Source: Anthoceros angustus
Lineage: Eukaryota > Streptophyta > Anthocerotopsida > Anthocerotales > Anthocerotaceae
Assembly: GCA_010909165.1 (NCBI GenBank)
Contig: VJWM01000179.1
Span: forward strand, 1-64,000
Direction: 5' to 3'
Length of the DNA: 64,000 nt
The notes under the pieces were generated by a model. It was not told where the DNA came from, searched no databases, and worked only from the letters and a program-made list of their open reading frames with translations. Positions 1-11,618 of this stretch are shown piece after piece (the stretch's first letter is position 1; the number at the start of each line of letters is the position of its first letter). The translations under genes and the position numbers were made by a program.

Positions 1-830
1 AAGCAGTCGTTGTAAAGCGCGTTGTACCCACGAGACGTCTCAAACTTAGATGTTGTAATTGCTTTTGCAATTGGGATGTTGTAGATGGTTTTGTAAAAGC
101 AGTCGTTGTAAAGCGCGTTGTACCCAGACGTCTCAAACTTAGATGTTGTAATTGCTTTTGCAATTGGGATGTTGTAGATGGTTTTGTAAAAGCAGTCGTT
201 GTAAAGCGTTGTACCCGACGTCTCAAACTTAGATGTTGTAATTGCTTTTTACAATTGGGATGTTGTAGATGGTTTTGTAAAAGCAGTCGTTGTAAAGCGC
301 GTTGTACCCACGACGTCTCAAACTTAGATGTTGTAATTGCTTTTGCAATTGGGATGTTGTAGATGGTTTTGTAAAACAGTCGTTGTAAAGCGCGTTGTAC
401 ACGACGTCTCAAACTTAGATGTTGTAATTGCTTTTGCAATTGGGATGTTGTAGATGGTTTTGTAAAACAGTCGTTGTAAAGCGCGTTGTACCCACACGTC
501 TCAAACTTAGATGTTGTAATTGCTTTGCAATTGGGATGTTGTAGATGGTTTTGTAAAAGTCGTTGTAAAGCGCGTTGTACCCACAAGACGTCTCAAACTT
601 AGATGTTGTAATTCCTTTTGCAATTGGGATGTTGTAGATGGTTTTGTAAAACAGTCGTAAAGCGCGTTGTACCCACAACGTCTCAAACTTAGATGTTGTA
701 ATTCCTTTTGCAATTGGGATGTTGTAAATGGTTTTGTAAAAGCAGTCGTTGTAAAGCGTTGTACCGAGACGTCTCAAACTTAGATGTTGTAATTCCTTTT
801 GCAATTGGGATGTTGTAAATGGTTTTGTAA
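1..830. repeat. Tandem array, about nine ~92-bp units
   Basis: The landmark gttttgtaaa recurs near 90, 181, 271, 365, 457, 549, 640, 730 and 823. Each unit carries an acgtctcaaacttagatg block, the dyad ttgcttttgcaa, and gtcgttgtaaagcg. Units differ mainly by 1-8 bp deletions next to cccac/gacgtc and by g/c exchange in the dyad, so they are diverged copies. The short open frames on the minus strand here are translations of the repeat, not genes. Confidence 0.9.
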
Positions 831-1113
831 AATGGCACCACGTCATCACATGGTGATGTGGCAATGAGGGCCATGTCATCAAATTATGCCACGTCATCAC
901 CGATGATGTGGCAATGAAGGAACCATGTGGCAACAACATGCCATGTCGCACTTGGTAATGTGGCGATGATGTGGCGCCACATCACCACTTTAATGACATG
1001 GCCTTTGGGAACTGGCCATGTCGGCAATTTGCGTCATGAGCTCTCGGTTTACAGCGGCGTTGTTCGCCGTTTTACAACGTTGTAACACCCGTTAGCAGAT
1101 TGTAAAACCCTCA
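831..1113. repeat. Subterminal region rich in GTCATC/GATGTGGC dyads
   Basis: Repeated ccacgtcatcac and gatgtggcaatga words alternate on both strands between 831 and 1010, giving several short inverted repeats. Between 1050 and 1113 the words gttttacaac and gttgtaac recur, echoing the 92-bp array. Together with the terminus this looks like the protein-binding subterminal zone of the transposon. Confidence 0.6.
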
Positions 1114-1126
1114 TTTTCTTGTAGTG
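1114..1126. repeat. CACTA terminal inverted repeat (right end)
   Basis: TTTTCTTGTAGTG is an exact reverse complement of the plant En/Spm-type end CACTACAAGAAAA. An exact 13-mer at the boundary of a subterminal repeat array is unlikely by chance. Confidence 0.8.
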
Positions 1127-3200
1127 GGCGAGAGGAAGAAAAAAAACCGAAAGCGGCAGCGATTGAGGATCGGTTGGAGTCATTAATCCATTTCGACAGA
1201 TGAAGCGGTTAGAAAGCGCGATCCGGGATGCGACCCCCTCGCTGAGGGATTCGACTACGAAGAAGGTGGTCTTGGAAAGCGATGTTGGTCAAGTTGGAGA
1301 ACTTAAGACCGGTATCGCACCTAACGGATCGCGATTCGCGAGGGTTGATGAGGCATGGGCCAATTATTTGGCTCGGGTTATTCGAAGGGGAGGATAGAGG
1401 AGGTGTTTGCCACTCTTATGTATGATAGATCCAAGTAGGTGCGCGACCTCGGCATTTGAATGAGCGATGGCGGGCGAAAAATCGTTATGGGGGTTCTTGG
1501 TGGGAACCATACATATGTCGACCATGAAACATCTATGTGATATCTCACGAGGAAGAGGGTTTCAATATGTGGAAGCACATGTCTATTGTGGCACTGTACC
1601 AAAAATGCAGTCTTGTACGGATCACAATACCATGTCGGACGAGAAGAAAGAGATGAACTTCATTAATGGTTCATCGCCCTCGCCCTCCTCACCACCACGG
1701 CCGGCGCCCTCCCTCGCGCCTCCCTCACGCACCACCACACGGCGCCCTCCCTCGCGCACCACCAACCATATGCCCTACGGGTGGCGCGTGGAGGGAGGCG
1801 CCCGGCTGATGCCCTCTATCCGTGCACCACGAGGGGTGGGCGCGGAGGATGGCGCCCTTGCTAGGCGCCTGCACCGGTTTGCCCACCCCTGTGGTTGGCG
1901 TGGAGGCGCAGGCCGGCCCGCCATGGGCGAGGCGGGCGTGTTGGGGGCTGGCGGCGGCGCCCTCCCTAGCTCCACCCCTGCACAGGCGGGTGGTGCTAAG
2001 GAGGCGGCTGCACGCCCTGCCTCGCCAGCGCCTCCTACCCCCTTGTGGGCGCCGGCCGGCACCCCCCCACCCCTCCCCACCAACCGCCGCCTCCCTCCCG
2101 CCGGTACGCCCCCCACCAACCACGCCATGCCCATGGCGCCGGCGGCCAGCGCCCTCCCCACCACCGCCACCTTGCAGGCGCCGGCGCCCCTGCCCCTGCC
2201 CATGGTGGCCTGCCGGCCCTCCCTCACCCCACCGCCCCATGGTGGCCGCGCCCTCCTCTCATCTTTAAGAAAATGAATAGTTAGCGGCTCAAGACATATG
2301 CAATTTGGGATCGTTGGTCAAGTGTTTGGGAAAAAAGTCTACTAACGCATAGTTTCCGTGTTCAAAACTCATTATCTTCTTGATAACTCAACTTTCTTGA
2401 TTTTAAGGATGCTTGCATGAGCAACTAACTTTGTTCATTTTAAGGACGCTGGCATTGCCTTAAAGCCCAAGTGGTTGCATTGAGTGCCAGAAGGTTGAAG
2501 ACCACGACTGGCGACCTTTTGGATAGGGTCGTGAGACCCTAGATCTTTGTGGCGATCGACACCGTCAGGCTTAGGCCCAAGAATGATACTATTGAAGGCG
2601 AGCAAGAAATGGAGGAGAGCGACAACTTTGAGGCGGACGATATGGGACCTTCTCGGAATATGGCGGTGGTACTTGACTCGGTTTGGCGCAAGGCATGGAT
2701 AAGTCGCCCGCACTCTTCAATGACTATCGTGATGACCACTTCCTCCTTTAAGCGAGTTGTTTGTTACAAGCGTTCTCACGACCAGAAATGAACTCCGCTA
2801 ATGGGATTGTTTTCATTGTGTTCCACCACTTGAAAGTAAAAGTTTTCGGTTGTAATAAACATATGAAAATGACAGCCCTCTATGCGTTCTACTAAAATGC
2901 AAACGGGTCCACACCCTACTGTGCCCACACCCTACTCTGCATCTTTTATCAAAGATATGACCTCAGAAAGGGTGTGCGCATTATCAAAGTAGGACAAATA
3001 TGCTATTTTAGGAAAGGTGTTCTTCGTGACAACGTACCGTCTCGACCAAAAGGGGTTACTATATTCCCCCTTCAAAAATTATCATGTTAAGGAGGTGATA
3101 AAAAAGGAAGGCCTCTTGGAAGCGAGCAGACACCTGCATGATCACGAGGTTTTTTAACGTAACGGTCTCAAGTTGCTACTGTGTAGCAAGGCACTTGCAC
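1127..3200. other. No gene recognised; GC-rich Ala/Pro-type low complexity at 1680-2270
   Basis: From about 1680 to 2270 the DNA is a C/G-rich low-complexity tract in which four frames stay open at once and give Ala/Pro/Arg/Gly-rich translations; this is a composition effect. A 65-codon frame at 1200-1397 and an 80-codon frame at 2549-2791 match nothing I know. The rest to 3200 shows no exon-like signal. Confidence 0.5.
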
Positions 3201-3212
3201 ATTGTTTTCCTT

Positions 3213-3918
3213 CATACATTCTGGTCCTGGTGGATCGAATTTTGCATGCTACGCTGTCTACTGTTTTGACAAGACGATCGCGAGATACTTTTGCGAAGCA
3301 AAGTGATCTGTGAATGACTAAAACGGTAGATTGCTACTTGCCTGCGGATTCAGCTCACAGACGGGCAGTGGATGAACCGGACTGACTGGGCGCAGTTTGC
3401 CGCCGGGAGTAGAGAAGTTCTGCTGTATCCTCAACTTAAAGGGCCTGCGGTTGAAGAATGTGGACATTCGAGGATGGCGCTTGTCATTTGACTTCCTTCA
3501 ACTGTGCATTCCTCTGAAACTCTCCACCAGAATCCGCCGGTCAGATCCGTTGTAACACAATCGTGGATCGGATGGATGGGCCATCAGGCTTACTATCCTG
3601 AGCGGGTGGGCAAGCATTTAGTTCTCCACGCACCCTACACATTCTAGGGAGCGTAGAAGGTGCTGGCACCCTTCATTGACAACGCAACAAAGGAAACAGG
3701 GTCTGAACTCGTGTTTATTCATTTATGGATGTTGTTCAGGCAACTCCATGAGGTAGACTGTTGTTCCTGCGCAGATCTTTTTCGTCAGTGACAGGGACTT
3801 ACCAGGCGCTCTGCTGGTGAACATCGATGTAGATCAGCTACCAGATATAGTCGGAGGGAAGATGGCTCTGGTCCCTATACGAAACGTCTACATTCCGAAC
3901 TGGCCACCCGGTTCCTGA
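3213..3918 (+). pseudogene. SEC14-like CRAL-TRIO lipid-binding protein, disrupted
   Basis: Exon-like pieces follow the plant SEC14/CRAL-TRIO fold in order: YAVYCFDKTIAR (exon about 3213-3302), then LPPGVEKF..ILNLKGL..DIRGW..FDFLQ (3396-3503), YYPERVGKHLVLHAPYTF (3588-3644), KVLAPFIDNATK (3657-3692) and, from 3775, IFFVSDRDLPGALL..LPDIVGGK..LVPI, ending at TGA 3916-3918. SEC14 proteins bind phosphatidylinositol and other lipids and move them between membranes. Where relatives read YIFMxAWKV this copy reads F-stop-G-A-stop-K, with TAG at 3645 and 3654. The frame also slips by one across the second intron, and the join before 3775 is unclear. The N-terminal half was not found. I read it as a recently decayed copy; a misassembled or mis-sequenced functional gene is the alternative. 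Confidence 0.55.
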
Positions 3919-4726
3919 AGTCCGAGGTCATCTCTGGAAAGAAAATTTTGAGACCCTTCTGCCTGCTGGGCACCATTATGTTCAGCCCGAAGCCATCTGT
4001 AGGAATCGGTCGAAGGGCAGGTTGATTGGCCAATTTTTTTTACCAAAACGGCAAGCAGAAATCTGTAATTTTGAAATGCAGAGCAGTACATGTGACCTTT
4101 TTTTATCGAGATTGTCCGAGCTTTGTAAATGAGTACAATAGGACATTATAGGAGAGGAACTAACAGAAGAAAACAGCAACAGAGCCACCGCCGCAGGAGT
4201 CCCGGAGAAACAAGGGGGACAAAGCAAGAAGGGGGGGGGGAAGAGTCAGGTGCCCCAGGACACTGGACGACCCAAAGACATTGGCCCCAGAAACCGAAAC
4301 CTAACTACATGTGACCTTTCCTTTCACCGAGGATCGACAAACTCTTATACGACATTACAAATCACAAAATCTCTCCCCCCAAACTTTCTTGGATAGTTAG
4401 CCCTTAAGCTTTGGGCCAAGCGCTAAGCTTTTTTAGATCATATTGCCTCGCGTTTTTGAATGAACCAGTCCTACAATTTCATGCTATAAGTGATTGGTAA
4501 CCAAGCATCTAATGGAGACCACCTATACCACCTCACTGGCATTCGGACCACGAGAGTCTCATTAGAAGTTTACCATTCAAACCACGTTTTCTACCCAAAA
4601 TAATGATTTACCATTCAAACCACATTTTTATTACCCAAAATAATGGAGTGTAAACATACAGAGCCCTCAAAGGGCTACCTTCCGAACTCTATAGTTGAAG
4701 CTCTCTGCAACCATCCCATGGACGGG
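3919..4726. other. Intergenic, no gene seen
   Basis: Between the SEC14-like remnant and the citrate synthase stop codon there is a short purine-rich tract (about 4140-4300) and a repeated word accattcaaaccac (near 4570 and 4610). No exon or RNA gene was recognised. The last part should contain the citrate synthase 3' untranslated region. Confidence 0.5.
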
Positions 4727-6154
4727 TCAAGCACCAGCTCCCGAAGTCTTCTTCTGTCCGTGGCTCTCGAGCCAGCTTAACGTAACACTCTTCGGCCTCT
4801 CAAGAGGAAGACCTAAAGCCCGATCCCAAATGAGTTGAGAAAGAACACCAATGGTTCGAGAGACTCCAAAAAGCACAGTGTAAAAGTTCTCCTCCTTCAG
4901 GCCGAAGTACTGCAGCAACACACCACTGTGCGCATCCACGTTGGGCCAGGGGTTCTTCACCTTCCCGGTCTCCAAAAGAATTGGGGGAACCACCTTGTAC
5001 AATTTGGATACCAGCTGAAACAGAGGATCATTCGGCAGATGTTTCAGGGCAAACTCACGCTGACAGGTATACCGTGGATCGGTCTTTCTCAACACAGCAT
5101 GTCCATAACCTGGCACCACCTTGCCACTCTTGAGAGTCTTCCAGACGAAGTCTTTTAGCTGATCTTCCGTCACATCTGTCCCAATCTCCTTCACCACATC
5201 CAATATCCAACGCAGCACTTCCTGATTGGCCAGCCCGTGTAGAGGCCCTGCGAGCCCGTTCATTCCAGCTGCAACAGAAAGGTAGGGATCCGACAGAGCA
5301 CTTCCAACCAAATGAACTGTGTGAGCACTCACGTTCCCTCCCTCGTGATCGGTGTGAATACTCAGGTATAGCCGCATCAACTCATGCATTTGCGGATCCG
5401 AGTAGCCCAGCATGTGAGCAAAATTAGCCCCATAATCGAGCTCAGGGTCTGCAGAAATAATCTTGCCCCCCTTATACGCTCGTCGGTAGATGTAAGCGGC
5501 CACCTCCGGAAGGCGAGCGATGAGGTTGAGGGAGTCCTCATACACGGGCTCCCAGTACTTGCTCTTATGCAGGCCACCACTGTAGGCCTTGGCAAACTCG
5601 CTCTGCGTCTGCAGAGCCATAATGGCAGATGTCAGCTGCGTCATGGGATGTGCAGCGGCAGGCAGAGCGTTGATCACATCAAACGCCACTCCGGGGACCT
5701 TGGCGCGAGATCGGAGGTCCTTGGACAGAGCTTCCACCTGTTGCTGGGAGGGAATCTCTCCGGTGACCAAAAGCCAGAGTAAACCCTCGGGCAAGGGCTC
5801 TCCCCCACTGACTGCCTTCGGGAGCTTCTCTTGGCACTCAGGGATGCTGAGTCCCCGAAACCGGATGCCTTCCTCCGGGTCCAGTAAAGAGGTTTCCCAG
5901 AGCAGGCCCGTGATGCCGCGCATGCCTCCGAGGATCATGTCCCCGGTGACCTCTCCATAGGAGACCTTGCCATACTTCGCCTTGATCTCCTTCACCCGCT
6001 GCAGCTCCCCGGGAATAATTTGGGCCAGGCGCACGCGAAGATCGGTCTCATTTTCAGTCTGCGGCTCTGCAGCTATCGTGGAAAGAGGACGGAAACGGGA
6101 AGCGATGCTGCGCCTAGCTCTGCAGGCCAAAGTCCGGGCTGCACGCGACGCCAT
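4727..6154 (-). CDS. CSY: Citrate synthase, mitochondrial, single exon
   Basis: Condenses acetyl-CoA with oxaloacetate to citrate, the entry step of the TCA cycle, in the mitochondrial matrix. The 475-residue frame has the usual length of plant mitochondrial citrate synthases and matches the family from end to end. It carries MRGMTG-like [23 protein letters not shown], and the catalytic set: His in [10 protein letters not shown], His in PGYGHAVLR and Asp in [10 protein letters not shown], with RTIG near the end. ATG 6154 is the first methionine; it opens an Arg/Ala/Ser-rich stretch ([16 protein letters not shown]) suited to a mitochondrial presequence. Upstream the same frame stays open only from a GTG at 6211. 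The reading frame has no intron although plant mitochondrial citrate synthase genes usually have many and every other intact gene here is spliced, which suggests a retrocopy that has stayed intact. No disabling change is seen. Confidence 0.96.
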   Translation of the reverse strand: MASRAARTLACRARRSIASRFRPLSTIAAEPQTENETDLRVRLAQIIPGELQRVKEIKAKYGKVSYGEVTGDMILGGMRGITGLLWETSLLDPEEGIRFRGLSIPECQEKLPKAVSGGEPLPEGLLWLLVTGEIPSQQQVEALSKDLRSRAKVPGVAFDVINALPAAAHPMTQLTSAIMALQTQSEFAKAYSGGLHKSKYWEPVYEDSLNLIARLPEVAAYIYRRAYKGGKIISADPELDYGANFAHMLGYSDPQMHELMRLYLSIHTDHEGGNVSAHTVHLVGSALSDPYLSVAAGMNGLAGPLHGLANQEVLRWILDVVKEIGTDVTEDQLKDFVWKTLKSGKVVPGYGHAVLRKTDPRYTCQREFALKHLPNDPLFQLVSKLYKVVPPILLETGKVKNPWPNVDAHSGVLLQYFGLKEENFYTVLFGVSRTIGVLSQLIWDRALGLPLERPKSVTLSWLESHGQKKTSGAGA

Positions 6155-6979
6155 AGCCTCCAACTGCGCTTCACCAATTCCCGTTTCTCCTCTAGGCTTT
6201 CGATGTACCACAGTAGCTGGCTCTTCAATGCCACTCTCACACGTGTCCGCACCTGACCGAATGAATAAACGAAGAAAGAACTCGGCTTGAACCTTAAAAC
6301 GCCGGAAAGGATCTGTAACTTATAAAAGTGTTTTTTGATAAGCCGGGAACGAAAATACCGCACACAGTCCACATTGGTGAAGTCAAAATTTCAGGATACC
6401 GAAAGAAACCGCGTTCAAGGAATCGTCGAATCCCGTATGGTACATCATATAAATCAATTACCCTGATAAAGTATTTCTGATAATTGCCTACCATTAATAT
6501 CACTTTCAAATTACCTGCTGAAGCAAACAATCTACGCCGAGGGCTCAGGCAAAACCATTCTGGGCTTGCAAAGAATATTTCACTGACTAGAGATTTTGCC
6601 ATGCAAGAAGCACTGTGCTCACTTGCAACTGACTGCAGATCTTACAATTCATCGAAGAGTGTATACATATCTGGAGACTACAGACTTTACAATTCATGGA
6701 CAATAACAACTGTAGGGCCAACATCCTGACGGTCTGTGCGGCACACATCTTGGATTGTCATCCTGTAGGATGACAATCCGCCCTAGTTATTAAGCACATG
6801 GATGAGAGCCTCCGATCACAGTTGAACAATCTAAAATGGTGATGCACCTATCAATACACACTATCCGAAGCCATCCGCGAGGGCAGAGCATCAGCTGACA
6901 TCAGTGGGCAACACGACAGACTGCTGCGCAAGGCTTACAGGATCTTACCGGGCAGTGACGTTCTCTGGTTAGCTCGTTT
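6155..6979. other. Intergenic: citrate synthase 5' region and GRAM-VASt 3' region
   Basis: No coding signal recognised. It must hold the citrate synthase promoter and leader (minus strand) and the GRAM-VASt gene's 3' untranslated region. A short dyad, tcatcctgtaggatga, sits near 6758-6773. Confidence 0.5.
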
Positions 6980-9900
6980 TTACAGATCCAAGTCGAGCTG
7001 CGGATTGGACTTGTGAAAATGGTGGAAGTGCATCTTCAATACTGCCAAATCATGTTGCAAAGTTTGCAGTCGTGCCTCAGTCATCGCCATCTCATCTCTC
7101 AGGAATCTGGCTCGTTGTTCTATCCAAGATATCTCCTCCCCAGCATGGCCAGACCCGCAGACCCCAGAATTCGCACAAGGAAACAAGGATCCCACAGGAC
7201 TACTTGAATATCCAACAGGTACATACTGCACTCCTCGCGGCCTGGCCACTGCTACCATTATGCAAACCTGCTTACAATGACTTCATGCATCAGCTCATGA
7301 TATTTTCAACAACCAACACAACAAGTTGACAAGAGGGGCCTAACTTCACCTGTAGAAGTAAAATTGCAATAATGAAAATCAGTACCAACTTTAGTTGGTT
7401 CCAAGACTTCAGACTCGTAGGACACCAATCAGCCCACAACTGGTGTATGGCCCCCGGTCTCCTCTGACTTGTCACCCCCCTCTGCAGCTCACTCCCAGAA
7501 GGCAAATCTCGACCTCTTTTGGGCGGACTTCCTGCTCTTGGAACATCAGCACAACTAAGCTGAGGTTCAGCAGAGGTAATGGGGTAGTCTTGATATAGAA
7601 GATCACTTCTCCCTTCAAGCCCCTCCCCTTCTTGGGGTGCTCGCTGAACTTCTGTTGAGTTGCACAAATGAGTGTTTCGTCCTAACAGAGTTAGATTTCC
7701 GCAAACTCCAGAGCAAACAAACATTATCCACCCTTTTGTATTAAGCTTTGACACGCAAGCGGAACTGGGGATGGTCCTTGGCGATTAGGTATGTACCTAC
7801 AAGGTTCAGCAACCTATGCGGCAAATGTTCAAACCCTTGCAGGACTTTCGAAGAATCTTCCAAACTTGATGGTGGGGGCAGTAGTTCAGAAGCCTTGAGT
7901 GCAGTAGTCCCCATACTAGTCATCGCTTGCAAGTCTTCCAACAACCTATGGGCCTGGACAGAACCCACTGTCAATCACACTAGAACATCAAGCCATTGTG
8001 CACAAATGCACAGAGCAAACAAAATGCAGAGAGTACAGTACCTCACGTATCCAAGTTGTATATGCATCTTTACATCCATCAAATGTACCTTGCTCAATCT
8101 TGCCTGGGAAGGGCAAGAGGTTAGAAAACTGTCCTTTAGGATGAACCAAGCATAAAACATAAGGAGAGCGAGGCAAACAAGCAATCAAGCTTCAGTAGTT
8201 GGCGAACACATACTCCTCCAGACAGTCCTTTTAGTGAAGGGCACATGAAGCGAGACACGGAAAAAACAACCAGTTGCTCCATTGCCAGCTAAAGTCCGAA
8301 CATCCCATCGAACCTGCAAATCCATATATGGGTTAAGAATTAAGGGTCCCATGGACCGATAATGAGCAGATGCAAAACACAACCATCTATTTCCAGACCT
8401 GAACGTGAAAGTAGTCTCCATATGGAATGTCGGCCATTTGTTGAGCAGATTCCAACACCAGATGGCTGGAAGCAAAAATCCAACGGTGGTTAGAAGATGC
8501 CCAAAACTACTGTAGCTTCTCACTAAACTGCTGCCAGCACCTAATTCTAGGGAGCTGTTTGACCTGTTCTTGTAGACACAAAATCGTTGAGTCTCATGAC
8601 AGTAAGTCGCCTTGGGACCTTAAGGAAAAAAATTAAATGAGCTAACAAACTACTAGAAAGCAAGAAGCCCTTTCCAAACATCCATAGAATCCATTTTCCT
8701 TAAAAAGAACATGTAAGAAGTCACAACATTCTAAAATAAATGAGCAAACCAACTACTAGAAAGCAAGAAGCCCTCTCAAACATCCATGGAATCAAGTTCC
8801 TTGAAAAGAAGATGCAAGAAGTCGTAGCATTCTTACCAAAGACAAAATTGATTGGATAGCGAAACGAAATCTCACGAGCATGTCCAAATTGATGATGTTT
8901 TTCCCAATGTGTGCAACGGAACTCTACAAATTCCACCACAGCACTGAACACTTGGAAAAGCAGGTTTTTATTTTTTATCCAAGCTATCCGAGAACCAGAT
9001 CGAAACAGAGACAAACCTTCATCACCACACTTGGTATGGACCATTTCTGTGAAGCCAACAGCTTCATTTGACAGGAAAAGCCTAAAGAAATCCTTTACTT
9101 CAATCTGCAACGTCCATGAGCCTATTAGGAGTGGGAATTGACACATCACTATTGCTCCATAACCCTGAAGTGCCTGTATGATTGAAACTATCAGACACAC
9201 ATGACTGGCGACGTGAGAAGGATCTTACTGGAAACTCAGACTCAGCTACTGTCTTGTACACTGCAGGCACTGCAATTGCAATCGAGAAAAATATTAGGAA
9301 TTTCAGTCAGTCAAGGGCACCAAATGGAAACGACTGCAAACGAGAAGAAATTCATACATTCTGGAGCTTCCAGATCACCGATTTCCCACAAAAGAAGGCC
9401 CATTGGAGGGCTGCTAGTACTGGGACCGCCCCCATCTGACACACCCTCAAGTGAGCTATCAGCTTCAACTCTGTCGATCAAATCTTGGGGAGATCCTCTT
9501 TCGCCATCATCTGCCAAAGAGGGGGCAGTTGAGCTCGGAACCTCTTCAATATCCCTGAGGCAGAGCAGAGGCTCTTCATTACATGACCTAGCAGTTTCTA
9601 GAATTTACTCTTCCGGGATCGATCAGCAAAACGAAACTAATGAAGAAAACATAGATATCAAAGAAATACCTGCTTCCGAAACTATCACCAAGAATAGATC
9701 GAACGGGTGGCTGCAAGTCTGAACCTGAAGCCAACACCACTGCTTCTGAGAGTGTTGGGCCAAGAGGACGAGGACTCTGTGACATGGGCAAGACATGAAA
9801 GGACATCAAGAGATTGCACAATATTGTGCACAGTAACAGGCGTTCAGAATACCTTAAAAAATATTCGACACTATAAGACGAGCAGACACTGCTGGTTGCA

Positions 9901-11618
9901 CCAACAAACATTCCGAAAATCAATACAGCATCAGCCAGCACAGGGTTCTGTGCTCCTAACCAATAATAACTACTCCAGGATCAGATTTAAGAAGAAGCTG
10001 ATCCTGAAGGCAACATTGCTATGACTGGCAGGACTAGGAGAGGAGGACACACAATGCAGCATAGTAAAAAGGACATCAAAGCCACACATGGTTAACTGCA
10101 GGTGCAAAATATCTACCTAGAAGTTGAACTACAACAAGAGGGAAACTGATGTCTGCACCAACCAACAGGGAAGGCCAAGACAGCACTGACTCACCAGTCC
10201 AGGAGAGCCTTGAGGTGTCTGGGAAGCTTGAGACCCCAAGTAAATGCGCGCATAGCCACTATGATGTGACCAACCATTAACAATAAGGCGATATGCCTCA
10301 TCCCGCGACAGGAAAGATGCAAAGAAATGCTGCACGAGGGAAAATTAACTTGTCAACTTCTTAAGACAGTGCAGTCAGATTGCCTGGCAGTTCCTACCAT
10401 GTCAAGCAAAGGATCGATGAGAAAGAAGCAGGTCCGGACCTTCTTCCCCCAAGCAGTTATCTCAATAGCATTAGGGAAGACTTGTGCCGTCTTTGCCTTC
10501 TTCACGCAAGTCACATCCTTCAAAGGGATCACTTTCTGCCATGGCATTGATGTAAGAAAAAATTGACAATATCAAAGCTATCAGGAGAGTGTCATCGTGA
10601 GATTGTGTAGGATTGAAACCTTCTTCTCATAACCAAAAATGTTGGAGTAGAAACAAACATAACGTTCAAACAGGTACATGTGGCCCTGGGAGAGCAGTGA
10701 AAGGACGGGAAGTTAGCCAGTTTGCCCGGACCGACCTTCCAAAGCACCTCCCATGACGTGTATCCAACACAAATACCTGCAGCAGGATCTTTTTTTGCAA
10801 AGCACAGTTGAAATCTTCAACGAGGACCTGCAGACCCGAGTACTCGAATTAAGAAAGTGTCACACTGCTGGCATAAGTCGACTTCAGTACCGCAACAAGG
10901 ATGCCGTACAGGCGTAAGAGCGTACCTCCTCAGGCGGAAGATGGAACAACTGCCTGTATTCTTCACTTTTATAGTCCAAGCGGCTCTGCAAGGAAAAGAA
11001 TGAAACCGGTGCTCAATTCCCCAGAGCAGAAGTAGGTGTCGAGAAGCAGAAATATTAGCAAAGAAGGCAGAAAGGAAGCCGGATGCCCCGATGCAGATGC
11101 CTAGCACACCTGATGTCCAATAAAGGAACGAAACAAGTGCAACCTCAACTCAGCATTACAGGGTGTCCTCTATCCGCTGCTATCAGTCCTCGCCCTTGAC
11201 AGGAAAGCAAACAAATCACATGCTGGGCAGACTCTGCGGAGGACCGCGGACACAAAATCCTTTTGCTTTGGTGCACGCGACGCACCACACCGAGCAAACA
11301 GCAAACTGGTTGCAGTACCTGGTCTTGCCTGTGAAGGTCAGTGGCGGTCTCACTGTTGGGATGCTGCAAGCGGGCAGAGGAGGGTACTAAGCGAGAGGGG
11401 GACGCGGATCCCTCTGCCAGCGCCCCGGCCCCCGAGCCAGCCACCGAGCCGGCCCCCGAGCCGGCCACCGAGCCGGCCACGGAGATGGGAGTGGCAGGCA
11501 ACGGGGACTGAGAACGCGAGGTGAGGTTGGATTGAGTGGACATGTCGGAGCGATCCATGAAACTCTGCACGAAGCTGAAGATGGCAGATGCTCCCCCACC
11601 TCCGGCGCCCTGCTCCAT
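6980..11618 (-). CDS. GRAM-VASt domain protein, membrane-anchored lipid-transfer type (18 exons)
   Basis: Exons joined in frame: 11319-11618, 10926-10985, 10777-10827, 10620-10685, 10398-10535, 10195-10329, 9670-9776, 9358-9587, 9229-9260, 9017-9104, 8837-8923, 8564-8618, 8399-8465, 8214-8313, 8042-8103, about 7797-7953, about 7350-7658, 6980-7267; about 775 residues. Only the joint between 7953 and 7658 is uncertain. The N-terminus is Ser/Gly/Ala-rich with (A/V)GSGAGS repeats. The GRAM domain follows (EEYRQLFHLPPEE, GHMYLFERYVCFYSNIFGYE, FFASFLSRDEAYRLIVNGW). The VASt domain spans roughly residues 370-530 (FFRLFLSNEA, WEKHHQFGHAREISF, ETQRFCVY, DIPYGDYFHV, RWDV, KIEQGTFDGC). A hydrophobic segment (LKLVLIFIIAILLLQ) and a final coiled coil (RARFLRDEMAMTEARLQTLQ) close it. 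Relatives are plant VAD1-like proteins and yeast Lam/animal Aster sterol carriers at membrane contact sites; the cargo here is not shown. Start ATG 11618 is the only ATG in its exon's open frame. Confidence 0.88.

Larger units (their letters stand above)
1..1126. mobile_element. Right-hand end of a CACTA (En/Spm) DNA transposon
   Basis: The stretch ends in TTTTCTTGTAGTG (1114-1126), the reverse complement of CACTACAAGAAAA, the classic CACTA terminal inverted repeat, so the element lies to the left of 1126 and continues off the window. Inside the terminus is an array of ~92-bp repeats, then a spacer rich in short dyads. Arrays of subterminal repeats are typical of CACTA elements, where the accessory protein binds. 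No transposase is visible in this part, so whether the element is autonomous cannot be judged. The three bases after the end (ggc) would be one copy of the 3-bp target duplication; the other copy is outside the window. Confidence 0.75.

Noticed and set aside
1-830. Possible CRISPR-like array
   Set aside because: The whole unit repeats including the would-be spacers, the setting is plant nuclear DNA, and it abuts a CACTA terminus.
1467-2276. 269-codon plus-strand frame and overlapping minus-strand frames
   Set aside because: Several frames are open at once over a C/G-rich tract; the translations are Ala/Pro/Arg low complexity with no domain.
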